Counted from the first letter of the stretch, positions 45,052-54,385 are shown. The stretch is 64,000 nt of DNA from an uncultured Flavobacteriales bacterium (GCA_943788755.1 CALSRM010000003.1:1-64000), one strand, 5' to 3'. The notes: generated by a model from the letters alone, not told the origin. Translations and numbers: made by a program.

Positions 45052-45591
45052 TTAAACTAATTTTCCTTCTTTCATTAGCTTATATTTTACGGATAGGTAA
45101 CCTAAAACCTGAGCAAATGCATTGAAAGCTTCTTCCGTTTCGGGTGTGATAGGCTTATTTTGCAAGCGTAACATTAGTTTCGCATATAGCCCATTAAAAC
45201 AAATCTCTATTTCTGTAATATTATTTGTGTTTGCTCTTTTTTTAAAATCATCCATTAAAGGCATTGCGGTTTGATAAATACCTTTGTATTTTTCATCACC
45301 TAAAAGGCCAATTAAAGTGCCGTGTAAATAGTTTATCTCTATAAACAAATCATCAAGATCTCTTAAATGACCCTTTTTTTCTTTGCCTTCCAATTTCATT
45401 TTAGAAATTAAATCTGCGTACCAAACTCTAATCTCTTTTCGAATAGCATCGTCATCTACCATTGGGTTGACAATTCTTTCCTGAATTACATCTATATCCA
45501 AGTTACAAGCGCGAATCATATCTTCGACTTGCCACATATACAGAATGTACTCTGCTATGTTTTCTTTTAGTTTTTGTTGAGCTATTAACAT
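45052..45591 (-). CDS. DUF4924 family protein
   Basis: 179 residues, all-helical with MLIAQQKLKENIAEYILYMWQVEDMIR at the start, the pattern I associate with DUF4924 of Bacteroidota. No signal peptide or membrane helix, so it is cytoplasmic. Function is unknown. Its ATG directly abuts the stop of the OmpH gene (0 bp), implying translational coupling. Confidence 0.8.
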   Translation of the reverse strand: MLIAQQKLKENIAEYILYMWQVEDMIRACNLDIDVIQERIVNPMVDDDAIRKEIRVWYADLISKMKLEGKEKKGHLRDLDDLFIEINYLHGTLIGLLGDEKYKGIYQTAMPLMDDFKKRANTNNITEIEICFNGLYAKLMLRLQNKPITPETEEAFNAFAQVLGYLSVKYKLMKEGKLV

Positions 45592-46239
45592 CTAGTCAGC
45601 CATTTTATCGGCACGGTATTCATTGTTTAATAATTCAATAACTTGCTTTGTAATGTCAAAATCAGGATTCGCATACATTACTAAATCACCTGTTCTGTAT
45701 CCGAAAATATAATCGTAACCCAGGTCTTTTCCAATTTTCTGGAGGTACTTATCGGTAGCCATAATATAATCGTAATTTGCTTTATAACCTTTGTCCTGTA
45801 ATTTTTGACTTAACTCATACTCCATCATTTGCAACTCTTCCTGTCTTTGCATCAGCTCTGATTGGGTTCTCTCCAGCTCCTCTCTACCCATAATTGGCGC
45901 CGCTTGCTGAAACTTCTCAGCATCCGCCTGAAGTTTTTCAGCTTCTTTTCTTAGCTTGTTTTCAGCTGAAGATTGCTTTGCCATTAAATCGGCATTTAAT
46001 TGCTTACTAAATAAATAATTTGCAGTAACAGTATCACTATTTACATAGCCAATTCTTAATCCAACCCTATTTGAATCTGCAGAGTTTGTGCTGACAATAG
46101 GTGCATCATCAACCTGTTCTGCTACTGCTGAAGTATCCGCAACATTTGATTTAGTATCGATAGAAAAATGCAATACAAATAATACTATTATTGCTATTCC
46201 TAAGATAATATTTATGACTAATGGTCCTTTATTTTTCAT
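45592..46239 (-). CDS. OmpH/Skp-family periplasmic chaperone-like protein
   Basis: 215 residues. An N-terminal membrane anchor (about 6-25) is followed by GLRIGYVNSDTVTANY, the conserved OmpH strand, and a long coiled coil (about 85-160), then a C-terminal strand segment (YDYIFGYRTGDLVMYANPDFDITKQVIELLN). Skp-type proteins hold unfolded outer-membrane proteins; here the uncleaved-looking anchor suggests membrane tethering. Its start overlaps the upstream gene's stop by 4 bp. Confidence 0.88.
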   Translation of the reverse strand: MKNKGPLVINIILGIAIIVLFVLHFSIDTKSNVADTSAVAEQVDDAPIVSTNSADSNRVGLRIGYVNSDTVTANYLFSKQLNADLMAKQSSAENKLRKEAEKLQADAEKFQQAAPIMGREELERTQSELMQRQEELQMMEYELSQKLQDKGYKANYDYIMATDKYLQKIGKDLGYDYIFGYRTGDLVMYANPDFDITKQVIELLNNEYRADKMAD

Positions 46240-46487
46240 GATAATGTATTGATATTATTAAACGCATTTTTTAAATCCTTACTCATTTCTACAAAACGCA
46301 TATAGACAGTAGATAAAAAATCGCCACTTACCATAGCTTTCATATCATCCATTCCAGTTACATCAGTTGCGTTAATCCTATATACTTGTTCAAACTGATC
46401 CATAACGATTTTAACAATGTATTTATTTTCTCGTAAATAAATACTTATATCCATTTTAGGATGTTCAACTTTAGCTACTGTTCGCAT
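46236..46487 (-). CDS. Small hypothetical protein upstream of OmpH
   Basis: 83 residues, cytoplasmic, alpha/beta. I see no known motif. Its stop overlaps the OmpH ATG by 4 bp (ATGA), a strong sign that it is real and translationally coupled. The order small protein - OmpH - DUF4924 suggests a single operon, continued after 66 bp by the M50 and TonB-like genes. Confidence 0.65.
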   Translation of the reverse strand: MRTVAKVEHPKMDISIYLRENKYIVKIVMDQFEQVYRINATDVTGMDDMKAMVSGDFLSTVYMRFVEMSKDLKNAFNNINTLS

Positions 46488-46727
46488 TCAATGAAAATTT
46501 GTGCAAATGTAATATACCCAAGCCAAATAGCTTCCCAAATTTTTGACTTTTTATTTAAACCCTCGTTGTTCTATAATATGTATCAACATATTCCTGCACT
46601 TTAAATTCTATTCATATTATTTTTGAGTTATTCATAAGAGTAAAAACATCAAGATGAACAGCACGGTTGTTTCACTCCTCCAAAAAGGATGGAACTTGAA
46701 TAAAAAAGAGAGAGAAATAAACTTCGA

Positions 46728-47126
46728 TTATCCCGCTAAAGATTCGTAGTGAGAATATTCAATAAATTCAAACGGGATATTTACCATAAATGCAAAATCT
46801 TGTCCTACCTCATGCATATCGTCTTCACCTTCGTGGAAATACCACTTAACATCAACCTGATGACCAGCATCTATAAGCTCATTTAACTTATAAAAAATGA
46901 AAAGAATTCTCTTTGATGAGGAAATATTAAAGTAGTCTAGTTTTAAAACGAGTGTGGTTTTCAAATTTGGTTTATCCACATATTCATTTAGCCAATTCAA
47001 AACGGGACCATAGAACCCTTCAGCATCACTAGGGATAGATTTCCCCTCAATGACAAACTCACCTAACCCAGCATCAAGCATTAACAAGGGTGTAGTATCT
47101 GTTGCAGGTTTCGTAAAATTTTCCAT
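46728..47126 (-). CDS. SiaC-family (DUF1987) regulatory protein, Ile at the phospho-site
   Basis: 132 residues. The fold pattern (LDAGLGEFVIEGKSIPSDAEGFY at the start, YFNISSSKRILFIFY in the middle) matches SiaC, which in Pseudomonas is phosphorylated on Thr68 by SiaB and otherwise activates the diguanylate cyclase SiaD. Here residue 68 is Ile (codon within N-I-S-S) while neighbours Asn67, Ser69 and Ser70 remain. No siaA, siaB or siaD homologue is adjacent. It may be locked in the unphosphorylated, active state, or phosphorylated on a neighbouring Ser; both are inference. Confidence 0.82.
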   Translation of the reverse strand: MENFTKPATDTTPLLMLDAGLGEFVIEGKSIPSDAEGFYGPVLNWLNEYVDKPNLKTTLVLKLDYFNISSSKRILFIFYKLNELIDAGHQVDVKWYFHEGEDDMHEVGQDFAFMVNIPFEFIEYSHYESLAG

Positions 47127-47244
47127 TAATATAGCTAAGTTTAAATAGAATGCTAATATCGCTATTAAAGTTAAGCACTCAAGACAATTTTCTACAAAAC
47201 GGAAATAGCAAACGACGAACTATCTAAACATCTCGACTAACGCG

Positions 47245-47970
47245 CTATAGACTCATTAATGCTTTAAATTTTACCGCTTGTCTTCTCGAAATTTCTACTT
47301 TTTCACCATCTTTCAAAACTACCTGAAGACCACCATTAAACCAATTTTCAATATGAGAAACCCATTTTAAATTAATAATATATTTTCTATTCGCCCTGAA
47401 AAATAATTTCTGATCCAATCTTTCTTCAAGACCATTTAGCGATTTTAAAACCAGTGGCTTAAATGTTTCAAAATAGATTCGAACATAATTACCTTCGGAT
47501 TCAAACATTCTTACATCTTTTAAATGTATGAACCAACATTTCTCACCATCTTTAATGAAAATTTGGTCGTTTGAAGACAAAGTCCCCCTGTCGGGCAAAT
47601 CATATAATTCTTCATCTTCAATATCTTCAGACAACACCTTAACCATGGTTTCTTTTAACCTTTCGGGATCGACTGGTTTCATTAGATAGTCTAGCGCATT
47701 TACTTCGAATGCTTTTACCGCATACTCATCAAAGGCTGTTACAAAAACTACTTTAGGAGATTTATTTAGCTCTTGTAAAAGATCAAACCCGGTTTTTTCT
47801 GGCATTTGAATATCTAAAAATAATAGATCTGGATTATGCTTTTCAATACTTTTTAAAGCTTCTTCAGGACTGGCACATTCATCAACAATTTCAATCTCAT
47901 GATAATCCTTTAACAAAGATTTTAATTCCTTTCTTGCTAATCTTTCGTCATCTATAATAATTGCTCTCAT
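47245..47970 (-). CDS. LytTR-family response regulator
   Basis: 241 residues. Receiver domain with acidic residues DDE at 7-9, phospho-acceptor Asp53 (LLFLDIQMPEKTG), a conserved Lys (LMKPVDPERL), then a C-terminal LytTR DNA-binding domain (about 135-241) with FIHLKDVRMFESEGNYVRIYF and KALMSL end. LytTR domains bind direct repeats spaced by about two helical turns. The histidine-kinase gene lies 12 bp upstream in the same direction, forming a two-component system. Confidence 0.93.
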   Translation of the reverse strand: MRAIIIDDERLARKELKSLLKDYHEIEIVDECASPEEALKSIEKHNPDLLFLDIQMPEKTGFDLLQELNKSPKVVFVTAFDEYAVKAFEVNALDYLMKPVDPERLKETMVKVLSEDIEDEELYDLPDRGTLSSNDQIFIKDGEKCWFIHLKDVRMFESEGNYVRIYFETFKPLVLKSLNGLEERLDQKLFFRANRKYIINLKWVSHIENWFNGGLQVVLKDGEKVEISRRQAVKFKALMSL

Positions 47971-47982
47971 AGCCTGTATTAT

Positions 47983-49086
47983 TTAAAGTCTATTAATTTT
48001 TTCCTTGGGTATAATCACTCTTGTTTCAACTCGGTTACCTACATTACTTATCTGAATACTTCCTCTATCACCGTATAAAATTTCCAATCTTTTTATTGAA
48101 TTCTTCAGCCCAATACCTTCTACCTCAGAAGGTTTAGGATTGTATTTTCCGTCATTAAAAATTGTAATGTGTAATTCATCCCCCTTCAGCATTCCAACAA
48201 TTCTTAAGGTCCCTCCTTTTCTTATCGTACTGACGCCATGCTTAATAGCGTTTTCCACCAATGTTTGCAAGAGTAAAGGAGGAACAAGACATTTTTCAAT
48301 TCCGTCTTCTAATTGTATCTCAATATTTAAGCGCTCTTCGTACCTAATTTTTTCAAGTGCTAAGTAATCTTGCACAATTTTCATTTCTTCCTCGATAAGA
48401 ACCACTTTCCTTTTTCCTGTTTGTAAAGTATTTCTCAATAGATTCGATAATTGCGTAATGGCCTTTTTGCACAATACCGGATCTTCTTCTACTAATGCTC
48501 GGATGCTATTCATTGCATTGAACATGAAATGGGGATTTAACTGAGCTTTTAAATTATTCAATTCTGTTTCATTTATAGATGCTGCCCATTGAAGGCGTTC
48601 AATTTCTTGTTGCCTTGATCTCTCGAAAAAGTGGTAGCCAAAGTAAATTACAGACCAAATAAAAAACAACAAGGCATTATTGATAATAGCTAAAGTGAGC
48701 CGCAAGGCAACAAAGCTAGTAGACATATTCTCATCTCTTCCTCCAAAGAATCTTGACAAGGTATCTTTTTCCCCACCTATGTCTGCAGTTTCTTTAACAT
48801 ACACCATTATAATTTCTATCCCATAAAATATAGTGCCTATGGCAATAGAAGCAAAAATGATTCGGGGTATCGCTTTTACAACATTACTGCTCAACCAATC
48901 TCGGTGTATAATAAAGTATCTATATAAGTGACTTATACCTATTCCTAAGCAAAAAATAATTAACGACTGAACCAATGACCTGATAGCTATAGAGTTCTCG
49001 GCTTGAAACTCTTGAAGCAGTCCTAAAAAAATTAGGAACCCCCAACCAGAAATTTGAAACAACCAGTAAAACCCTTTTTTTGTCAT
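47983..49086 (-). CDS. Sensor histidine kinase of the LytS/YehU type
   Basis: 367 residues. Four membrane helices in the first ~165 residues, a short coiled linker, then the His_kinase domain with QLNPHFMFNAMNSIRALV (phospho-His in NPHF) and a GHKL ATP-binding domain (LQTLVENAIKHGVS, GIGLKNSIKRL). This layout, with no separate sensor domain, matches kinases paired with LytTR regulators. The regulator gene follows after 12 bp. The stimulus is unknown. Confidence 0.92.
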   Translation of the reverse strand: MTKKGFYWLFQISGWGFLIFLGLLQEFQAENSIAIRSLVQSLIIFCLGIGISHLYRYFIIHRDWLSSNVVKAIPRIIFASIAIGTIFYGIEIIMVYVKETADIGGEKDTLSRFFGGRDENMSTSFVALRLTLAIINNALLFFIWSVIYFGYHFFERSRQQEIERLQWAASINETELNNLKAQLNPHFMFNAMNSIRALVEEDPVLCKKAITQLSNLLRNTLQTGKRKVVLIEEEMKIVQDYLALEKIRYEERLNIEIQLEDGIEKCLVPPLLLQTLVENAIKHGVSTIRKGGTLRIVGMLKGDELHITIFNDGKYNPKPSEVEGIGLKNSIKRLEILYGDRGSIQISNVGNRVETRVIIPKEKINRL

Positions 49087-49182
49087 ATTTCAAAGATAAT
49101 ATTTAAGGGTAAATGAATAATTACAGATACATGAATGGAAACAAATGGAAATATTAACACCTAATTTAAGGATAAGTGATTC

Positions 49183-50532
49183 CTAAAAATAAATCATCCA
49201 ACCAATAGTAAAATAGAGAAGCAGTCCAACAACATCATTAATAGTAGTAATAAATGGCCCTGTTGCTAATGCTGGATCAATATTATACTGATCCAAAACC
49301 AATGGAATTAAAGTTCCGAAAATTCCGGCAAAAATAATAACAACAAACAATGATAAACTTACGGTGAAACACAATTCCCAAGCCTCTCCAAAAGCTATAT
49401 TGTAAATAAAAATTAAGCTCGAAAGTACCGCGCCATTTATTAAGGCAACTCCAACCTCTTTCACAACTTTAGAAAATGTAGAACCATAAGAAAGCGAATT
49501 ATTCGCTAATCCTTGAACTATAATTGCAGAAGACTGAACCCCTACATTACCTGCCATTGCTGCGATTAGCGGGATAAAAAAAGCTAAAACAGGAAATTCT
49601 ACTAATTCATATTCAAATGATTTTATCACAACCGCACCAAATATCCCTCCAACTAAACCGATTAACAACCATGGTAATCTTGCTCTGGTCAAAAGCCAAA
49701 CAGAATCTTTCGACTCAACATTTTCAGAAATACCACTTGCCAATTGAAAATCTTTTTCTGCTTCTTCTTTTATTACATCAACAATATCATCAATTGTTAT
49801 ACGTCCAACCAAAATATTGGCTTGATTTAGAACTGGAAGGGCAACCAAATCATATTTTTCCATTATGTTAGCCACATCCTCATCTGGTGTATCCGTTTTT
49901 ACATAGATAGGTTCTTCTTTATACAAGTCAGAAATTTTAGTATTATTCCCGGCGAACAAAAACGTTTTTAACGACAATGTTCCTTGCAGTTTATTTTGAT
50001 TATCAACAACATAAATAGTGTGAACATAATCGACATCTTCAGCTTGAGAGCGCAATTCTTCCAGACATTCTTCAACCGTCCAGTTGATATTTGCCTTAAT
50101 ATATTCTTTCGCCATCAAGCCACCTGCAGTGTCTTCTGGATAGCTTAAAAGTGATACAATATCACTTGCTTGTTCAGCATCTTCGAGCTTAGAGAGTACT
50201 TTCTCCTTCCTTTCCTCAGATAAATCTTGGATTAAATCCGTGGCGTCATCTGAGTCCATATTGTCGACCTGACTCGCAATCTCCTGAGCAGTAAATGATT
50301 TTAGAAACTTATCTCGGACATCCTCTTCTAATTCAACAAGAACATCAGACGCTACTTCTTCATCTAAAAGTTCGTAGATAAATTGTGCTTCAAACAAATC
50401 TATTCTATCAAATATTTCAGCAATATCAGCAGGATGGAGATCTTGAATTTTTTCGGAAACATAATTCCCATTTCGTTTAGCAACAGCTAATGAAAGTTCT
50501 TGTAAAAACTCTTTTGTTAGTTCGAAGTTCAT
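49183..50532 (-). CDS. mgtE: Magnesium transporter MgtE
   Basis: 449 residues, the standard length. An acidic N-domain (about 1-125), tandem CBS domains (about 130-250, with LVGRITIDDIVDVIKEEA) and five membrane helices (about 280-449) with the GNVGVQSSAIIVQG and TTINDVVGLLLYF motifs that line the Mg2+ pore. Mg2+ bound in the cytoplasmic domains normally closes the channel. A bulged hairpin lies immediately 5' of the gene. Confidence 0.95.
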   Translation of the reverse strand: MNFELTKEFLQELSLAVAKRNGNYVSEKIQDLHPADIAEIFDRIDLFEAQFIYELLDEEVASDVLVELEEDVRDKFLKSFTAQEIASQVDNMDSDDATDLIQDLSEERKEKVLSKLEDAEQASDIVSLLSYPEDTAGGLMAKEYIKANINWTVEECLEELRSQAEDVDYVHTIYVVDNQNKLQGTLSLKTFLFAGNNTKISDLYKEEPIYVKTDTPDEDVANIMEKYDLVALPVLNQANILVGRITIDDIVDVIKEEAEKDFQLASGISENVESKDSVWLLTRARLPWLLIGLVGGIFGAVVIKSFEYELVEFPVLAFFIPLIAAMAGNVGVQSSAIIVQGLANNSLSYGSTFSKVVKEVGVALINGAVLSSLIFIYNIAFGEAWELCFTVSLSLFVVIIFAGIFGTLIPLVLDQYNIDPALATGPFITTINDVVGLLLYFTIGWMIYF

Positions 50533-50548
50533 GCCTTTCAGAGTCCGT

Positions 50549-50578
50549 TAGGTAGTTATCAATTTTATAATTGACCTA
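50549..50578 (-). promoter_or_regulatory. Bulged hairpin in the mgtE leader
   Basis: TAGGT and TCAATT (50549-50553, 50559-50564) pair with AATTGACCTA (50569-50578), leaving a 5-nt bulge and a 4-nt loop. It ends 17 bp from the mgtE start. It does not match known Mg2+ riboswitch classes and is offered only as a structured leader. Confidence 0.35.
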
Positions 50579-50687
50579 TTGCGAAAATACAGTTTTTAAC
50601 CAATATAACACCTCAAAAACACTATGTAATCTCAAACGGCACAAAAAACAAACAATACAGCTGGACTAGATTTAACAAAATAAGCTT

Positions 50688-51449
50688 TTAACCAAAAATT
50701 CGTTTTGTTAACTCAATAAATTGCTCAACGCCCAATTGTTCTGGACGCTCTTTAAAAATTGGAGCAGATGTGTCCACATCGCCTAAAAGTTGTTTTAAAG
50801 AATTTCTTAAAGTTTTTCGACGCTGGTTAAAAGCCATTTTGACTACTCTTTTAAAGTCCTTCTCATCACACGACAATTTTTTGACATCATTTCGAATTAA
50901 ACGAATAACACCCGATTTAACTTTTGGTGGTGGATCAAAAACATCTTCATTTACTGTAAATAGGTATTCGATATCGTAAAACGCTTGGAGTAGCACACTT
51001 AAAATACCATAACGTTTAGTCCCTGGTGGTTCGGCAATTCTTTCAGCTACTTCTTTTTGCAACATCCCTACAACTTCTGTTACACGGTCTTTTTCTTCCA
51101 ATACTTTAAACAATATTTGTGAGGAAATATTGTAAGGAAAATTACCTATCACACCTAACTTTTCAGACTTAAATTTGGAAAAATCCATGTTTAAAAAATC
51201 TTCCTCAAGCACCTTCAATCCCTGAAAATTTATGTTTAGATAAACAACAGATTCTTGGTCCAATTCAACAACTGTAGTTTTAAAATTTTTATTTTTAACT
51301 AAAAACTTCGTTAAAGCTCCAGTGCCCGGCCCAACCTCTAAAACTTCCTTATAATCACCATGATTAGTTAATGCATTGGTAATATTCAAACAAATACTTT
51401 CATCTTTTAAAAAATGTTGCCCTAAATGTTTCTTTGGTTTTACTGTCAT
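50688..51449 (-). CDS. rsmA: 16S rRNA (adenine1518/1519-N6) dimethyltransferase
   Basis: 253 residues. The SAM motif VLEVGPGTGALTKFL and the catalytic GNFPYNISSQIL (NFPY) are intact, as is the FDPPPKVKSGVIRL C-terminal signature. It dimethylates two adjacent adenines near the 3' end of 16S rRNA; loss gives kasugamycin resistance. Divergent from the DUF983-crp unit. Confidence 0.96.
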   Translation of the reverse strand: MTVKPKKHLGQHFLKDESICLNITNALTNHGDYKEVLEVGPGTGALTKFLVKNKNFKTTVVELDQESVVYLNINFQGLKVLEEDFLNMDFSKFKSEKLGVIGNFPYNISSQILFKVLEEKDRVTEVVGMLQKEVAERIAEPPGTKRYGILSVLLQAFYDIEYLFTVNEDVFDPPPKVKSGVIRLIRNDVKKLSCDEKDFKRVVKMAFNQRRKTLRNSLKQLLGDVDTSAPIFKERPEQLGVEQFIELTKRIFG

Positions 51450-51475
51450 TAAGCTATGGATATAGAATTACCAAA

Positions 51476-51520
51476 TGTAACATTTGTTATATTCGGAAAC
51501 AAAATAGTTGCCTATATTTG
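51476..51520 (+). promoter_or_regulatory. Crp/Fnr-type operator and promoter of the DUF983-crp unit
   Basis: TGTAAC-ATTT-GTTATA at 51476-51491 is a near-perfect dyad (half-sites of 5-6 bp, 4-bp spacer). The -7 box TATATTTG is at 51513-51520. The dyad centre is 36.5 bp upstream of the end of the box, roughly -41.5 to the expected start site, the classic class II activator position. The identical arrangement recurs at 54381-54425. Confidence 0.65.
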
Positions 51521-51537
51521 ATTAATCATTCGGTTCA

Positions 51538-51924
51538 ATGCTCAAAAAAACAAGACTCTATAGTATTTTAAATTTCAAGTGCCCGAGGTGCCATAAAGGG
51601 GAATTTTTAGAATCTAGGAGAGTTTACAATCTTAAAAAAGCCGGAAACCTTAGAGAAAAATGTGCCTGTTGTGATTTAAAATACTCTCGTGAACCTGGGT
51701 TTTATTTCGGGGCGATGTTTGTCTCTTACGCATTAGGTGTAGCGTTATTTGTTACAATATGGGTGGCAACAGCTGTATTATATCCAGAATATTCTTCAGA
51801 ATTATTATTGGGAATAATTATAGGGTCAATTCTTATTTTAGGCCCCTATTTATACGCTCTTTCAAAAATAATTTGGGCTAATTTATTCTTTCACTATGAA
51901 GATACTGCACTAAAGAAAAATTAG
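51538..51924 (+). CDS. DUF983 membrane protein with zinc ribbon
   Basis: 128 residues. An N-terminal four-Cys ribbon (CPRCHKGEF and CACCDLKYS) is followed by two membrane helices (about 58-82 and 88-112). DUF983 is common in Bacteroidota and proteobacteria; function is unknown. Its stop is directly followed by the ATG of the Crp/Fnr gene (0 bp), so the two are co-expressed from the dyad-bearing promoter. Confidence 0.88.
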   Translation: MLKKTRLYSILNFKCPRCHKGEFLESRRVYNLKKAGNLREKCACCDLKYSREPGFYFGAMFVSYALGVALFVTIWVATAVLYPEYSSELLLGIIIGSILILGPYLYALSKIIWANLFFHYEDTALKKN

Positions 51925-52557
51925 ATGATAGAAGAATTGAAAGAAAACTACGGTTTTTTATTTGAAGAAGATTTGATTACTGAAATTGGTCAGGTAGGCC
52001 TCATTAAGTCATTAAAACGAGGAGAGACACTTATGGAAATAGGAAGTGCTATTAGGTACATGCCTCTTCTATTTAAAGGCTCCATAAAAGTTGTACGAGA
52101 AGATAGCGATGGAAATGAATTACTCCTCTATTTTTTAGAAATAGGAGATACTTGCGCTTTTTCTTTATCATGTTGTATTGGTAATAAAAAAAGCGAAATT
52201 AAAGCTATCATTGTCGAAGATGCCGAAATGGTGTTAATACCAGTCCAAAAAATGGAGGAATGGATTGGTAAATACAAAACATGGAAAAATTTTGTATTTG
52301 AAAGCTACAATATTCGCTTAGAAGAAATGTTAGAAACCATCGACACCTTAGCCTTCATGAAAATGGATCAAAGGCTCTACAAATTTTTAACCGATAAAGT
52401 AAAACTAATTGGATCCAGAAATATTGAAAACACGCATCAACAAATTGCACATAACTTGAATACTTCTAGGGTCGTAATTTCTCGACTTTTAAAGCAACTT
52501 GAGAATGAAAAAAAGATTAGGTTGCATCGCAGTAGAATTGAAGTACTTGATTTCTAG
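51925..52557 (+). CDS. Crp/Fnr-family transcriptional regulator
   Basis: 210 residues. N-terminal cyclic-nucleotide-type beta-barrel (about 20-120, ELLLYFLEIGDTCAFSLSCCIG), a long dimer helix and a C-terminal winged helix with the HTH HQQIAHNLNTSRVVISRLLKQLE (about 170-195). There is no N-terminal Cys cluster as in Fnr, so an iron-sulfur sensor is unlikely; Cys residues in FSLSCCIG could be redox- or persulfide-sensitive, which is speculation. Dyad sites before its own operon and before the CstB-like operon suggest autoregulation and control of the downstream sulfur genes. Confidence 0.9.
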   Translation: MIEELKENYGFLFEEDLITEIGQVGLIKSLKRGETLMEIGSAIRYMPLLFKGSIKVVREDSDGNELLLYFLEIGDTCAFSLSCCIGNKKSEIKAIIVEDAEMVLIPVQKMEEWIGKYKTWKNFVFESYNIRLEEMLETIDTLAFMKMDQRLYKFLTDKVKLIGSRNIENTHQQIAHNLNTSRVVISRLLKQLENEKKIRLHRSRIEVLDF

Positions 52558-52601
52558 GCTACAATAGTGGATTATGACTTCAATAAAGCATGTTACTTTT
52601 G
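52557..52601 (+). promoter_or_regulatory. sulP promoter with a decayed Crp/Fnr-like dyad
   Basis: The -7 box TACTTTTG is at 52594-52601. Centred 36.5 bp upstream of its end (52564.5) is GGCTAC-AATA-GTGGAT, which keeps only the central AC-N4-GT and one more base of the dyad seen at the other two promoters. Phasing is exact but the sequence match is weak. Confidence 0.4.
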
Positions 52602-52645
52602 TTTTTAATTTGCCAATATTACCATTAACTTCGTTCTTACAATAA

Positions 52646-54385
52646 GTGAATCTTTTAAAAAAATACATACCTATCCTATCGTGGCTGCCAGACTACAACA
52701 AAGCAGCTTTTTCTGGGGATATATCTGCTGGACTTACCGTTGGCGTGATGCTTATCCCGCAAGGTATTGCCTATGCCATGATTGCCGGTCTTCCGCCCAT
52801 TTATGGTTTATATACGGCTATGACGCCGCAAGTTATCTATGCTATTTTTGGAACTTCTCGTCAATTATCGGTGGGACCTACCGCAATGGACTCGTTAATT
52901 GTTGCTGCCGGAATTACATCTATAGCAACTGTTGGCCCTGACAATTATATAGCTGCTGCAATTCTGTTAGCGTTTCTTATGGGGCTTATGCAATTGGCTT
53001 TTGGGATTTTTAAACTTGGTTTTTTGGTCAACTTTTTATCGAAGCCCGTAATAAGTGGATTCACATCTGCTGCGGCAATAATTATTGGTTTAAACCAATT
53101 AAAGCATATTTTCGGCATAGAAATTCCCAGAAGTAACCAAGCACATTCTTTATTGTATGACACAGGAATAACAATCAATTCAACTAACCTAATTACTCTT
53201 TGCCTTGGAATAGGAACCATTCTTACAATTATTATCTTAAAAAAGTATTTTAAAAAAATACCTGCAGCCTTAACTTCAGTTGTATTAGGTATCCTAATCG
53301 TTCAATTTTTTCATTTGGATTTATATGGTGTACACATTATTAGAGATATCCCTACCGGACTTCCAAGTCCCTCAATCCCTGATTTTACCCAAAATTATTT
53401 TAATGACCTATTACCCTTGGCACTCACCTTATCTTTAATTGCATTTATGGAAGCTATATCGCAGGCAAAAGCCATAGAAGATAAGCACAATGATTATAAA
53501 GTAGATGCGAATCAAGAACTAATTGCACTTGGGCTAAGTAATATTGTAGGTTCTATTTTTAAGAGCTATCCTTCTACAGGAGGCTTTTCTCGAACCGCAG
53601 TAAATGATCAAGCCGGAGCAAAAACGGGAATGTCGTTTATTATAGCAGCTGGGGTTGTAGCATTAACATTACTATTCCTAACCCCATTATTTTATTATTT
53701 ACCAAAAGCAGTGTTGGGTGGGATTATCATCGTTGCTGTGATGGGGCTCATTAACATTAAATACCCCGTCAAACTTTGGAAATACAAGAAGGACGATTTA
53801 ATTATGCTCTTGGGAACATTTGCCGTAACGTTAACCATCGGAATTAAAGAGGGAATTATTGTTGGAGTAATTCTATCCTTGGGGTTCTTGATTTTTAGAA
53901 GTACGCGACCTCACATTGCTGAATGTGCGAGAATTGAAGGAACGAATTATTTCAAAAATGTAAAAAGATTCGATAATACAAAAGGACGAAAAGATGTTCT
54001 CATATTACGTTTTGATGGACAACTTTATTTTGCTAACACCAATTATTTTAAGGACCAATTAAATGATATGATTGCAAAAAAAGGCCCTACTCTAAAACTG
54101 GTAATATTAAACGCCGAAGCTATTAACCACCTGGACTCAAGTGCTGTTCATATGATGGATACGACGATAAAAGAGCTTTGCAAAAAAGAAATCTACTTTG
54201 CGGTTGCTGGAGCAATAGGACCAGTAAGGGATATTATTTTTAACAGTGGGTTATCTGAAACAATTGGAAAAGAGCTAATGTTTGCCGAAGTCAATGAAGC
54301 TTTAGAATGTTTAGAAGAAGATGAAGCAATGGACTTTGAAAGAATTTGCAAACGAATTGCTTTACAAAATAACAGTAATTTGTAA
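52646..54385 (+). CDS. SulP-family inorganic anion transporter
   Basis: 579 residues from GTG at 52646, which starts the family N-terminus MNLLKKYIPILSWLPDYNK. The SulP motif GLTVGVMLIPQGIAYAMIAGLPPIYGLYTA is intact, about a dozen membrane helices follow, and a STAS domain closes the protein (about 430-560, LVILNAEAINHLDSSAVHMMD). Substrates in the family include sulfate and bicarbonate; the neighbouring sulfur-oxidising gene favours sulfate or sulfite efflux or uptake (inference). Confidence 0.93.
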   Translation: MNLLKKYIPILSWLPDYNKAAFSGDISAGLTVGVMLIPQGIAYAMIAGLPPIYGLYTAMTPQVIYAIFGTSRQLSVGPTAMDSLIVAAGITSIATVGPDNYIAAAILLAFLMGLMQLAFGIFKLGFLVNFLSKPVISGFTSAAAIIIGLNQLKHIFGIEIPRSNQAHSLLYDTGITINSTNLITLCLGIGTILTIIILKKYFKKIPAALTSVVLGILIVQFFHLDLYGVHIIRDIPTGLPSPSIPDFTQNYFNDLLPLALTLSLIAFMEAISQAKAIEDKHNDYKVDANQELIALGLSNIVGSIFKSYPSTGGFSRTAVNDQAGAKTGMSFIIAAGVVALTLLFLTPLFYYLPKAVLGGIIIVAVMGLINIKYPVKLWKYKKDDLIMLLGTFAVTLTIGIKEGIIVGVILSLGFLIFRSTRPHIAECARIEGTNYFKNVKRFDNTKGRKDVLILRFDGQLYFANTNYFKDQLNDMIAKKGPTLKLVILNAEAINHLDSSAVHMMDTTIKELCKKEIYFAVAGAIGPVRDIIFNSGLSETIGKELMFAEVNEALECLEEDEAMDFERICKRIALQNNSNL

